Assembly: GCA_038030265.1 (NCBI GenBank)
Contig: CM075941.1
Location: forward strand, 10,354,001-10,418,000
DNA from: Corythucha ciliata
Lineage: Eukaryota; Arthropoda; Insecta; Hemiptera; Tingidae
Length of the DNA: 64,000 nucleotides
Direction of reading: 5' to 3'
This document shows, piece after piece, positions 1 through 11,470 of the stretch. The translations under genes were made by a program, and so were the position numbers. Position 1 is the first letter of the stretch; each line of letters begins with the position of its first letter. The notes under the pieces were generated by a model that ran no database searches, had not been told where the DNA came from, and saw only the letters and a program-made list of their open reading frames with translations.

Positions 1-3000
1 CGTGCCTCTAATGTGAGCAAAGTTGTAGAAGTACCCAAATAGCCGAAAATGCCGATCGCTGTCGCCGTTGAGCCACAGACCACAAATATTCCGCCGATGG
101 CCAAAGATATTTTGCTGTCGACCTGCGGATTAGACCGAATGAGTATTCGTTCCCCCCACCCCCGTTAGGCGGCTCTTACTAGGAGTCTTGGTAAAGTTGT
201 AAATGATCCCAAAGCTAGGGAAATGTAGAGGAACATTAAGCAATAACTTATGACGACAGTACGGGCTTCCGTTAGCGATTCGTTTTCTATTTCGTCTTGA
301 ATCGACCTTTCAGCCATGAAGGCAAGGTCCATGTAGTCTGGTTTTTCCGTTTCAATCCAGTCGTTCACAGTGTCTATGAATCTGTTGGTCGTTCCTGGTT
401 TTTTAGACGTTTCTTACACGAAAAAAACAAAACAATGACACCAACCCCAATTCCCACTCAGCCCCTGCCGTCTTGTATTTGCCTTTTAAGAGAAAAGTCA
501 CCACAATAGCGTTAGCCCTTTCGTAGGCCGTGTCACCGTACTCAAGATATCCACCGACGGCTATGCTGGATTCGACGTTTCCACCGTAGGGTGCTAGGCA
601 ATCCGTTGATAGGCTGCTCCTGTCAAGTAACCAAAAGGTGGAGCGTCTGGATAATGACGAGTCAATGGAATGACCCCGCTTACTGTAAGCATGTATATAT
701 TTGATCCAAATAATTGACGGTATAGCCGGTAGTGTTTGATTCTTCGTTGAAAAAATCGAGGTCGTTCTGGAAATACCCAAGAATGCTCTCGACGGTGCAC
801 TCGTCGACGGAGTCAGCGTAGTCACTCGTGCTGAGTGGCGCAAAGCACAGGGTTGTTAAGCCATCAAGCTTGAGTAGAGAAAAAAGGACGGAGGGTTTTC
901 ATTTTATTCCAGTCAGGACTAGACCGTTAAATTACTTCTTGTATTTTGAGTTGAAGATCAAAAACTTTAAGAAGAAAGGCCTTGTGAAACGCAGGCCCAA
1001 ACGTTATATCTCCACTTGAGGTAGTGTGAGTGAACTGTTTGGAGGGCAAAGAGGCCGTTTTCAAATGTTTCCTGGTTTAAAATCAAAACTGCCCGCACAG
1101 TGGATTGGCTTGACGAAAGAGGTTGGTAGGCGAGGTCGTAGTGTACGACCCGAGTAGGGGGTAGGGGGGGGGGCAGCTCAGACCTCCAGACACTCACCTC
1201 GTCCAAGCCGACGGCTTTGAAAAATATTTGTTCGGTTCGGTAAAAAGGACCGAAATGAAAATCGAAATAGTCCTTTTCTTGACGTGCCCGGGACGTTGAA
1301 GCGGACCACAGCTGAATTGGATCCGTTTGAATGTCCAAGTAGAACACACCGCTGATTCCTATGAACATGACCCAGCTAGCGATAGCTAGAACCAGAGTCG
1401 GGTTCGAAGCGATCCCTGTAAATTTAATCAAATTAGATACCCACGAAGAAAAAATTGGTTATAAATTATTTTATGGTAATTATTATCATGATTTGGTATT
1501 AATTATTATTACATTTTCCCCACGCGTAGAAAACATTCTGCAAAAATGTGTCCATTTTATGGCCAACGATGTCGTTCCACTTTATCTTAATTTCATTGTT
1601 CTGTGGTTCTATTTCATCTTCGTTTCCGTGACCTAAAAAAAAGACGGTGCCAGTTCACTCTTTTGCCTTGTTGTGTTTTGTGCTAGCATACCGTTATTCA
1701 TTGCCTTCGGCTGTGCTTCGCCATCAATACCAGAAAACTCGTCATGATCGTGATTTAAATGATCCTCGCTTTCTGTTTTGCTCTCTCTCGTGCGTTTCTC
1801 AGTTTTTCCGCGCTTTACCCTCACGACAATGAACACAATTAGAAAAATAACAGAAGCTAATGACATTGCCAATACGTAGACATCCATGCCAAAAACGTAG
1901 AAAATCGTACTGTAAGTTGGGTAGGTAGGGTCATCGGGACAAGTATCCAAACAGTCAATGCAACTGCATGGTGAGGATGTATTCTGCCAGAATTAATTAT
2001 GTCTAATTATTTATTCCGCGGTTTCCCGAATCCCAAGCTATTACCGTAACAGCCTCCGAGCACTTGTACGTTGTAGGATTAAAACCTACATAATCTAAAA
2101 ATGAATCGTCGAGCGTCTTGGCCACAACCGTCATCACGGCTTTCGGATTTTGGTCCGAGTCTCCCAGATAGTCGTACCATCTATACAAAAGTTTAAAATC
2201 GTTTTCGATATAAATTTATCGAATTTTACGAACCTTTCGACGGTGCATGTCTCCGCAGTGTACACACCGCAAGCGCTGTCCAAAGCAAGTTTTCCAGTTG
2301 ACGGAAGGATAACGTTCGAGCATGAATTATAAGTTTCCTCCATATAACTCGATGTCATATAACCGTATATGACCGTGGCGTACCTTTCTAAAAAGTACGG
2401 AAAACGTTTTTGAACGAAGTTTTTTTTTTTTAAAGTGATGAAATCAACCTAAAGTGGTCGTATTGGTTTCAAATTCAACCAATTGCATGAATGTGTCCTG
2501 AATCGATGAACAACTGAAATGACATATTTGAAGGGCGATGTTGTAAGCGCAAGAAGGGCAACGCTTAAAAACGGCCATCATGCTTGAATACTCGTCGACC
2601 ATGTTGTCAATTATATCGTTGTCGCAACATAGTCCAGTGGCTGAAATTAATTGAAATGGTATATTTCGCTTTATTTGTAAGGATCGCTTCGCCCTGCCCT
2701 GTCACAGTTCGAATCAGCCCAACAATCGTGGAGTACATCCGAGAGGGCAATTTGAAACAAGCATGATGTAAGTTTATTGGAGCTCACTTATGTTAGAAGC
2801 CAATGTGGGGCACATGTCTTCGATGATCTCAATGTATGTTTCATCCGTGAGAGGAATGGCTGCTCCATCGTAGACGCAAGACTGTCCATTGGGACCGCAA
2901 ACTCCGCGCAGTACGCATTTTGCTTGGACCTGCCACATATTTAGAAAATTTAGAACACCAGGAACGGTGTCGTGGAGGGGAAGGGTTGTTCGGTCGGCCT

Positions 3001-4913
3001 TGGAACGAGTTTTTTTTTTTGGTGGCAATCCCAGCCAGAAAATGTAACTCTCCCCCCTCTATTACCACCCACCATCTCCGAGTGATGTTTTTGCAATCTG
3101 AAGGAGTAACAGGTGTGAAAATAAACACTCTCGCTCAAGTGTTAAAACCCCTCGCCGCCAAAAAATTCAATGCTTGCGTTTTTTTAACAACGACAAACAA
3201 TTCTTATTGACCACAGGTTCAGGTCTTGAACCGTAACCCACACCCCACCACCACCGGAGCCGAAAACAAGCGTTACATGGCTTGTCGCTGGTTCTCGACT
3301 CTGAAGTGTCCAACAGCCCCGGTGCGAATTTGAATTTCTCCCATAAGAAAAAATGATGGGTAAAGGGAGGGGTGGATTACACGAAACTTAGCAATACCTA
3401 ACTTCTTCGTCAATAAATCCTCTCAAAAACAATAAAATACCAAGGCCGCGCCTATCGTTCTAGATACTGAAGACCCGCCGAACACCGCCGTACGACTGGT
3501 CAAAATTCCTTGACTTCATTCTCACGGGAAGTTGCGTTCATTGAAGAAAATTCGCTTTCCGCAGAGAGGATCAACTAACGGCTAACGATGGAGGAGAGGG
3601 ATTCAGGGGGTTCCTGAAAGGGGTCCAAATAAGACGGGCTATTGTTTGAAGGAATGCACCTGTCCTACACCTAAGAGAAGGAATCAGCAGAGCCTACTAT
3701 AACTTGTAGTTATAGTAGGCTCTGGCATCAGTCACCTAAAAATGAGCTTTTCGCGATGTCGCTGTTTCAGCCGATTTTATCGACTCCAGAACGGGCTAGC
3801 GAGGTCTGCCTGCGGCCCAGCTGTTGTAGGAATTCAATGGTTTGGCTACGAAACTTGATATTTTCCCCGCCGTGGAAGCCGAACAAAATTTGGAAACTTC
3901 TGCCAATGGGGCGCGGAATTTCCAGAGAGATGGATAGAGCGGAGGAGCCGTTCGGTTGGTTGTGACCGCCCCTATTGCCTCCATCTGAATCCGCGTCTTC
4001 TAAATTTGAATTTCCTTACCATTGGAAGCTGAAGCTGTCAACAGCTTTCCTAATTGCCTCGTAAACTGGCGTCGCATTCAGCCCGGAAACTTGCAGGGGA
4101 AATGACAAGTGCATACGCAGAAATGAAGACGGCCCCCATGATAGTTCAGTCCAGGGGCCCGACATCTGCCAGGCCGACATTGATTTCAATCGTCCCCCTT
4201 CCCCTGCATGGAAGTTATGGTGGGGGGGGGCGCAATTTTCCACAACTGGGACGCTCGAATTGTGAATATAAAACCTTGAAAAATATATATCTCACCCCGT
4301 CAGGCCGATGGTGAAGGTGAAACTGTTCAAGCCTTGCATATTTGTAAAGGTCAATACAGACTATTCGGACGTGACGTGGGAACCCGCTGTCCCACGTGTG
4401 ATATAAATGTCCAACATAGGTTTTTGTATGTTAACGTTCACATTGCTCAGACACGCATCATCCCACGTGTTCCCACGTCACGTCAGAGCAATGTGAACAC
4501 AAGCAAACAAAAGTATTTTCTGGAATTTTGTATCACACGTGGGACAGCGTGTTCCCACGTCACGTCCGAATAGTCTATATCGACCTTAAGAATCGCCAAG
4601 GAGTTAAGTGGGCGATTTTGAACCAATTTTTTCGATGTTTCTATTTGAGATGTTGGCTGTTTATAAGTCCCTGAAGCAACTGTCAATAGCGTAATGCAGC
4701 CGGCCCTTTCCAAAAAGCACCTAAGGGGGCGCTACTCTCTCAAAGTTTGTGAAATTTAGCCGCTGGTTTTCCCGAATTCAAGAGCGGACCAGTGTTTTTG
4801 AGCGATTTGGTTAGGAGAGTGGATAAAATAATTTTTGCCACACTTACGTTAGTAACAGCAAGCAGCGTAATCCACAAGGGCAGAATTATGACCATCCGTC
4901 TGGAAAACTCCAT
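1..4913 (-). CDS. NPC1: NPC1-like intracellular cholesterol transporter, 5' part (runs off window)
   Basis: Polytopic lysosomal/endosomal membrane protein that exports cholesterol. Phase-consistent exons, 5' to 3': 4848-4913, 2788-2929, 2449-2640, 2234-2387, 2045-2180, 1692-1983, 1003-1415, 684-868, 483-646, 180-412, 1-122 (about 699 codons). Exon 1 is exactly a signal peptide (MEFSRRMVIILPLW.. to residue 22). The Cys-rich N-terminal sterol domain follows, with CPSCAYN, SACG and PCSCIDC motifs, then a membrane helix (~254-283), another at ~331-353 followed by DPIQLWSA and YFDFHFGPFYRTEQ, the middle lumenal domain, MAERSIQDE, a helix with ISYCLMFLYISLALG, and the start of the sterol-sensing domain (VDSKISLAIGG). 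The C-terminal half lies outside the window. The 37-nt intron 647-683 and a GC-AG intron 413-482 are unusual. NPC1L1 or an NPC1 paralogue cannot be excluded. Confidence 0.93.
3688..3724. repeat. 17-bp perfect hairpin, 3-nt loop
   Basis: The arms beginning CAGAGCCTACTATAACT are exactly complementary across a TGT loop. It sits in the first intron of the NPC1-like gene. No flanking target duplication was recognised and the function is unknown. Confidence 0.8.
4348..4586. mobile_element. PIF/Harbinger-like MITE with TAA target duplication
   Basis: This 239-bp element has terminal inverted repeats (AGGTCAATACAGACTATTCG at the left end, its near-complement at the right) and TAA at both flanks (4345-4347, 4587-4589). 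A 3-bp TWA duplication is typical of PIF/Harbinger elements. It contains three CACGTG palindromes (4393, 4464, 4536) and repeated GTGACGTGGG-type motifs. It lies in NPC1 intron 1. No transposase is encoded. Confidence 0.75.
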
Positions 4914-6773
4914 GATGATGAATTCCTCTGTGCCACACCACTGGCTAGATTTTTTTTGTTCCCCCTATGAATCAAGACATTGTACAAAAATCAAGTGTGT
5001 TTATTCAAGTGTCAGATATAATACGGCCCGATTTTCGAGGGCTAACAATAAGATTATCTAAATTGACATTTGGGGTTTGAGTGTCGTAGACGGTCATTTG
5101 CTGCGAGCAGGTGTTTTGTTTGGTTGGTGAGGAGCAAAACTTTCAATTACCAACTGTACGACCTCACGTTTGTAGCTTTTTTTCAGGAGTTATTGAATTT
5201 GTCCCGTGATATCGAAACGCTTGTTAAGAAAGTCGTTACGGTTTTCTCGCCTGAGTCAAACTTGCCACTAGTAATTTGTTAAATGAGCGTCCGACCCTAA
5301 TTTTTAGCTAATTATTACAATTAAGCTTTCTATGTCGACGCCGTCGTGTTTTACGCCCTACGGGGGCGGTGGAAGGCGGTGCTTTAAAACCCGCATTACC
5401 GCCGCGTATTCCGGTTTCGCGACTATTCAAGAAGAGAGCATTCGCAACGTTGTATACCAACCGTGTCTGGCAACGAGTAGATAACACGTTCTTTTTTTTT
5501 TCACATGTAGTCCGTAAAAAGAGCTTTAATTATACTCATTTAAATGATTGTTTACCGTCATAAAATTGCGACACAATACAAGTTTTAAAGTGGGAGGGAT
5601 GTGTAAGACGCAACGCCAGAGATATCGCCACAGCAAGAGTGAGAACGAGAGAAAGCTATGAACAGAACTCGTTGTTCTAGTTATTAAACATTTTTATAGT
5701 GATAAGCTTGTTTCTTTAAAGGGTGAGTTTTACACATTTTACCCCCCAATTTATTAATAAAGCTCTTTGCAGCTAAGTGGTTCATCTTTCTCAGTTCTGC
5801 TCAACATTTTTCCTCTTCTAACCATACGCTTTTCGCCTCGAAACGCATAATAAGATGCATAATTGATTGATTAATTCCCTAAAGAACGCTTCTTTTATCT
5901 GTTCAAAAGGTGACCTTATTGCCCGACCCTCAATTATAGGCCCTTACTTCTTTCTTCAATGTGTTTAAACGTGAAATTCAATTTTACTCCCAATTGGTTG
6001 AACATCTGTCTGCACACACACTATGCCCTACTGGCCATTGAAGCTTGGGGATGGGCACCGTGTTTTGGTGAGCAACGTCACACTGTGCAAAGTACCTAAC
6101 CGGCCGTGGGGATTCCCAACGTTTTGTTCAGCTCTTGACGCTTTTCCTTGAAGAGCTTGAACGGACAATAATTTTATTGCGCGTAATTGTTTTACGCGAC
6201 TAGAAAGGGTGAAGGGGCACAAATTTTGTCACTTTATCTAAAAACGTGTAAATCTTTTGTAAACGCTTTTTCTAACTGGAGACTTTTTAATCACGACAGC
6301 GTGTTTGCTTTAGTTCTTCAAAGTAGGTAGGCGGCTAATAAAATTTTATTACGAAATGTGTACCTGTTTAAAAATTTCGTTTCTTCAAATAAAAGTTTAG
6401 TTGAGTCTCACGGGTATCATTCAGTGTGTAGAAAACTCAGAACGGTATTTCAGAAATTTAATTACAAAGGGAAGACATTTTATTCTTATAGGGGGGCGGG
6501 GCGGGGGAGTAATTTTACGTTGGACATATTCCTCGTAGTACATTCCTGCCCATCCTGTCATGTCAAGGCTTTCATCGAAAACCATTGCACAACAGTTATA
6601 TGTATTGATTTCGTCCAACTTTTTAGTTCTCTGCCCTATCATCTCATCTGCGTACAACCAGTCAATAACGATCAGTGCAAATGACATTAACTAAGCGAAT
6701 GGACGGATTCCACGTACTATGTTTAACGCTTCAGGCGGTCGTCTTTTTCAGATTCGACAGCTGCTAGAAAGAC
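4914..6773. other. Head-to-head intergenic region between NPC1-like and PDXK
   Basis: These 1.86 kb separate two divergent genes, so both promoters should be here. I see no convincing coding exon, RNA gene or transposon. Short open frames show no splice-linked or family signal. A long C- and G-rich patch occurs near 6,490-6,510. Confidence 0.5.
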
Positions 6774-8075
6774 ATGAATGATCCACGCATACTTTCGATT
6801 CAGAGCCACGTGGTCAGAGGATACGTGGGGAACAAAAGCGCCACTTTTCCCTTACAAGTAAAACACAACAGACTTTAAACAAAACTCAACAACCTAAAAA
6901 GCGTTATTGGGCAACCCGCTTTTTGTCGAACACAGACTCTTGGATTTGACGTGGACGCTATCAACTCGGTTCAGTTTTCGAATCACACACAGTATAAGGT
7001 GGTCAAAGGACAAATTTTGAACGAAAAAGATCTCGGTTGGGTAGCCTCAATGTCCTCAAATTGAGAGTGTTCCTCTATAAAAATTACTTTTTTGCAGGGG
7101 ACATAATTGATGCCTTGGACGCGAACAATCTATTGAAATATACGCACCTTCTGACGGGATATGTCGGTTCGCCGTCTTTCTTGAATAAAATCGCTTCCGT
7201 CGTGAAATATTTAAAAGACAAAAACCCAGGCTTGATTTACGGTTTGTTTTGGTGGGGGGTTCTGAAATCACGGGATGAAAAGTGTCTCTTTTTAATTTCG
7301 TTGCAGTTTGCGATCCGGTAATGGGGGACAACGGCCGCATGTACGTTCCAGAGACCCTTCTTCCCATCTACCAGGGCACTATAGTGAAACTGGCTGACGT
7401 TTTAACGCCGAATCAGTTTGAAATTGAGTTTGTGGCTCGCGAAAAAAATAATTTTGTGAACGTGTGTGCTGAAACCTACTTTTTTTTAAAGGTTATTAAC
7501 TGGAATGAAAGTGACGGTGTTAGATGACGCGTGGAAAGCGATTGACGCCCTTCACGACAAAGGTTGTAAGACGGTCGTGATGTCCTCTTCGGACCTCGGC
7601 GGGAAACAATCGTTGATCGCCTTGGCGAGTTCAGTGAAAGGTTCGAAGGTGAAACCTGACGGAATGAATTCGACAAAAATTGAAATAATGATTAAGCGCA
7701 GATAGTCAACGGGAAAAAGTGGCAATAACGATTCCCAGGCTTGAGGCAAACTTTACCGGCACAGGAGATTTATTCGCATCACTTCTGCTCGCTTGGCTAC
7801 ACAAAACTAATGACTTGCGGACTGCGCTAGAACATACCATGTTCACTATGCAAGCCGTTGTAAGGCGAACTCTGACTAAAGCACAAGGTAGGGCCTCCCC
7901 CCCCCCCCGTAGATCGGGGCTTCTTTCTCATTTTAATTCGACTCCTCCCTTCATTTTCAAAGAATTGTCTGGGGGTGGGCCTTTGACTAGTGAACACATG
8001 GAGCTTCAGTTGATTCAGAGTAAGCTTGACATCGAGAACCCTCAGCCAACTATTAGAGCAACAAAAATTCAGTAA
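6774..8075 (+). CDS. PDXK: Pyridoxal kinase
   Basis: Cytosolic ribokinase-family enzyme that phosphorylates pyridoxal, pyridoxine and pyridoxamine with ATP in vitamin B6 salvage. Exons: 6774-6857, 6936-7035, 7098-7241, 7307-7427, 7492-7640, 7702-7887, 7963-8075. Together they give 299 codons (298 aa), close to the human ~312 aa, with all phases matching. Visible motifs: N-terminal [19 protein letters not shown], the substrate-side [15 protein letters not shown] (~111-117), TPNQFE (~143-148), MSSSDL, and the anion-hole/catalytic GTGDLF with Asp at ~222. The ATG at 6774 places the first motif as in known family members. Introns are 61-78 nt. The longer human insert after the CDPVLGD motif is shortened here to DNGRMYVPE. 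It appears intact. Confidence 0.96.
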
Positions 8076-8140
8076 CGGATGGTGCTCGGCTTTGTATTGT
8101 AGCGCTAGTACTTATACCAAACGCCCCTAAAGTTACCAAT

Positions 8141-8260
8141 AGGTCTGTTTCTGCACTAGTGTTAAATTGGTGTAGAAAATCCCATGATTTGATTTTTATG
8201 AATGATTTCAGATGATTTTCTACACCAGGGTAAGACTATAATGCCGCAAAGAAACAGACT
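8141..8260. repeat. Small inverted-repeat element downstream of PDXK
   Basis: Imperfect arms (GGTCTGTTTCTGC at left, AAAGAAACAGACTT at right) with an internal complementary pair (TGGTGTAGAAAATC / GATTTTCTACACCA). It lies directly beside the next MITE. It is probably a non-autonomous DNA transposon, but no clear target duplication is seen. Confidence 0.55.
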
Positions 8261-8263
8261 TAA

Positions 8264-8514
8264 AGGTGCGTTTACACTGAAGTGTGGCGCTACACTTATT
8301 GCGTGAAATTTAGTGTCAGACACAAATTTCTTTGGTGTAAACACAAACTTCCAGAAATTATTATCAGAATTTGTACAGTCAATATACATGTGTCTGACAC
8401 TTTACATTTATGTCGAGACGTAAATGTAAGCTACATAAAGTGTAATCTACATAAATGTAAGCGGCATAAAGTGTAGCTACATAAATGTCAGACCACTTCA
8501 GTGTAAACGCACCT
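8264..8514. mobile_element. AGGTGCGTTTACACT-family MITE, copy 1
   Basis: This 251-bp element has ~22-bp terminal inverted repeats (AGGTGCGTTTACACTGAAGTG). Flanking triplets are TAA and TAG, a probable TWA duplication with one change. The interior shares GTGTCAGACACAAATTTC and neighbouring blocks with the copy at 12,925-13,113. It also contains short direct repeats of a TACATAAA(T/G)TGTA type. It is non-autonomous. Confidence 0.78.
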
Positions 8515-9071
8515 TAGGCCGGTACGCAGGAGCGGTAAGTGTCGCGGGGTCGCCGCGACCCTCTACTACGACATGACTGAATAGGGCAGTTTACACGACC
8601 CTCTACTACGACCAGTATCGCGCGATACTTCTCGCCGCGACCGTGGAGAAACATATAAACCAATGAGGCAGCGACAGTTATCGCATGTGTGCACCGGGCT
8701 TAAATCAGGTCTACACCATGACAATAATCATTCCTCTACGTCTTCCGCTTCTTTGTTAAAAACGTTACCTTATTTTGTGATATTCCCTGTAGTTGGGAGC
8801 AAATTTTACGACCCAGAATTCATCCTTTGCTACTAATAATGTGTTTATAGAATGTTGTGGGTTATTATTGGCGTTATTATTATAGTTGCCATTTAGAAAA
8901 CAATTTGTTAAGTCTTGTGGGTGAATAAAGGGCGAAGCATTTCCAAAATGAAAAAGGGATATGCATCCGACATATCCTTTTCTTTCCTTTTGCTGAATCC
9001 TCTCATCTTATAGAAAAGTCGAAATATTTAGCGATTTAAAAAAAAAATGATCTAGTTAATTTCTGTTGAAT
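8515..9071. other. 3' intergenic region between convergent PDXK and PRELID2-like genes
   Basis: No gene is seen. The first part carries a repeated ACCCTCTACTACGAC motif (about 8,557 and 8,597) with CG-rich palindromic pieces (CGCGATACTTCTCG area). The rest is plain AT-rich sequence that should include both 3' untranslated regions. Confidence 0.5.
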
Positions 9072-10279
9072 TCATACAACGTTATTCTTAAGATAATTCT
9101 CCATAAATTTAGTTTGAACTTTAAAGGCTTCCACCCGCGTTCTCCTCATGAACAGTTCTAAAATCGTTCCCAGCTTACCGAAGCTGCCGAAATCAATGAC
9201 GATTTCTTCTTCCCAAGAACTCCTGAAAGAAACCAAAAATTACGACGCATATAACATATAGGGCCCTTTTGTCGTTCACTCACTCACCATTCGATGTTGT
9301 TCTCGTGGTTTGTCACGTAGGCCGTACGACAAATTGTGGCGTCTTCGAACCACGTCAAGTTGTGCGATCGTATCCAATATTTGTTGTCGTCTGGGTAGTA
9401 CCAGATTTCTTCGTGAAGTTCGATTTCGTCGACTTTCAATGAGTCGTCCTGCGATTGAAAAATAAACAAACAAAAAAAAAACAGCCGGAAGTTAATTTGT
9501 TCGCTTCTAGGGTTTGACCTCCCTTCCCCCACATCCATCATCAAACCGACAGATTTGAATTACTCACTCTTTGAAAAAATCGTGGAAAGTAATTCTTTCG
9601 CGTTATTCTCCATTGTTTGCATCTCATTAACGGTCCTGTAACAGTGATATTTTGTGGTTGTAGGTTTTTAGTCCCGTGGGGGGGGGGGGTGATGGGTGGC
9701 ACTTAAGGGGGAGTTGTACATGTGTTTCCTCGACCCCCCTCCAATCATACCTCGCCTACTCCGCGTTTCGGAAATTACCGCCGTATTTCTGCACCAATCA
9801 TGGACTTCAAGGGCTCATTTAAATCTTCAGGAAATTCCGCACAACCGTACGATCTTGCTTTCCTAAATAAGTCGTCGAAAGAGTGTGAATTTTCAAGGTA
9901 AAAGTTTATGTGCGTTTTACAGTTATTTTAGGGATGAAATATGAAAAAGGAAGATCGTACGGTTGTGCGGAATTTCCTGAAGATTTAAATGAGCCCTTGA
10001 AACCAGGACTGGTGCAGAAATACGGTGGTAATTTCCGTAACGCACTGTAGGCGAGGTATGATTGGAGGGGGGTCGAGTAAACACGTGTGCAACTTTCACT
10101 TAAGGCACAAAAAAAGCAGCCAGCGGGTCTCACCACTCACCTTCTGACACTTCGGGCGCAGTCTCTTCGACTTCCCTCACGAATCCATCCACTTCCGTCA
10201 CCTTAGTCTTTTCATAGGTATTCACGACTGCTGCGGCCGGAAATTTGAACACGTGACATAGAATCAAACTGAGAACCAT
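9072..10279 (-). CDS. PRELID2: PRELI domain-containing protein, PRELID2-like
   Basis: PRELI/MSF1-domain protein. Relatives shuttle phospholipids across the mitochondrial intermembrane space; the exact substrate for PRELID2 is not established here. Exons: 10141-10279, 9568-9635, 9288-9448, 9072-9222, giving 173 codons (172 aa; human PRELID2 ~189). All joins keep phase. The N-terminus (MVLSLILCHVFKFP) matches the family start, and the stretch IRSHNLTW in the third exon closely resembles PRELID2 (IRSHCLTW), followed by a C-terminal helical segment ending KFMENYLKNNVV. The usual RKYPNP motif after the first strand is not evident, so the first exon is divergent. An acceptor-like site just upstream of the ATG (exon edge 10,284) suggests a 5' untranslated exon. 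Intron 1 holds a fold-back element. Confidence 0.85.
9702..10105. mobile_element. Fold-back family F1, copy a (in PRELID2-like intron 1)
   Basis: Two ~170-bp arms are reverse complements around a short spacer near 9,890-9,930. Landmarks are CTCGACCCCCCTCCAATCAT / ATGATTGGAGGGGGGTCGAG and ATTTAAATCTTCAGGAAATT / AATTTCCTGAAGATTTAAAT. Outer ends read (C)TTAAGGGGG and its complement. Related copies occur at 11,086-11,470, 24,775-24,947 (one arm) and 27,376-27,774. Confidence 0.78.
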
Positions 10280-11085
10280 AATACCTGCGAACAGACGTTG
10301 ACCGATTTGATTTAAACTCAGCCAATAGTTGTTTTAATTTAATTTAAAACAAAATAGAATTAAAAAGCAGTGGTTAGAACGATATCGTGGTAGGAGGGGA
10401 ATTCAGGCACAAAAATGAAGACAGTATAATGGGTCAATGTGTCATTATGTAACTCAAAAATCAAAGCTATTTATTATTTTTCTAGGGTAATAGACAGACC
10501 AGCAACACGGGGCTCTTTGTTTACGGCATTGTAGAGCTCTGAATAGCGGTGCCCCCCCCCCAACCCAACTTTGGTTGGCTCACCATCACCTTTAAATGAT
10601 CATAAATTCATCGTCAGCTCGGTACAATTCCCCGAAGGTGAAATATTGCTTTTAACACCTCCCAGGTAAACCCGCTCTCACCAAATGCCCTACTAAAATG
10701 GCTTTCTTACTCCATGGTGCTCTAAATTGTCCAATGTTTACGTTGCTCGGTGGGTTTTTATTAGAATAACAAGCGTCGTGCTAGCTGGTTAAATGTAAAG
10801 AAAAATAGCCCCCCTCCCATCAGTCGTAACTTCTGTTGGAGTAGAACTAGGGTTCGGATTCATGTGCACGAAAAAACCTCTAAATATGTTTTTAAAACAT
10901 TGAAATACGCTCGTTAAACATACCCGAAAACTTCGATTTATGCCGATATGTATGCTAGAAAGTCGTTTGACGAGGGGTTCTTACGCCCTAAACCTTAATG
11001 AAGATGGCCTAGTCGACCGAAACTATAGCCACAAATTAATAAAGACACTTTAAACTTGGAGAGATTACCCTTTTTCACCAAAAAG
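10280..11085. other. Upstream region of PRELID2-like gene, no gene seen
   Basis: AT-rich sequence with one C run near 10,550. The promoter and a possible 5' exon of the PRELID2-like gene should lie here. No other supported feature was found. Confidence 0.4.
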
Positions 11086-11470
11086 CTAAAGGCGGGGTTT
11101 CAGTCGGGGTTCCTCGACCCCTGCCCTGCCAACCCTCGCCAAAACTTCACCCCATATTTTGGCTCAATTTCTGCACCAGTCTTCGATTTCATAGTCTCAT
11201 ATTCTATCTTCAGGAAATTCTACAGTGACGTAAGATCTTGCTTTCCCTAATTCCAACCCTGAAATAACCCTAAAACCATTCTAACTCTAAATTGTGTTTG
11301 GGTTATTTCAGGGATGAAAATTGAAAAAGTTAGATCTAACGTCACTGTAGAACTTCCTGAAGATTAAAATGCGACTTTGAAATCAGAGATTGACGCAGAA
11401 ATGGAGCCAAAATTTAGGGGCGAATTTTAGGCGAGGGTGACTGGAAGGGGTCATCCAAAGTCCACTATCT
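11086..11470. mobile_element. Fold-back family F1, copy b
   Basis: Same architecture as the copy in the PRELID2-like intron but more diverged. Paired segments include CTTCAGGAAATTCTACAGTGACG / CGTCACTGTAGAACTTCC and the flanking TCGGGGTTCCTCGACCCC / GGAAGGGGTCATCC. Confidence 0.7.

Noticed and set aside
1003..1415. A GGTGAGT donor-like site at ~1,193-1,198 splitting the seventh NPC1 exon
   Set aside because: Treating 1,003-1,415 as one exon keeps phase with both neighbours, and no good acceptor follows within reach. The inserted SVWRSELPPPLPP stretch is odd, so alternative splicing cannot be excluded.
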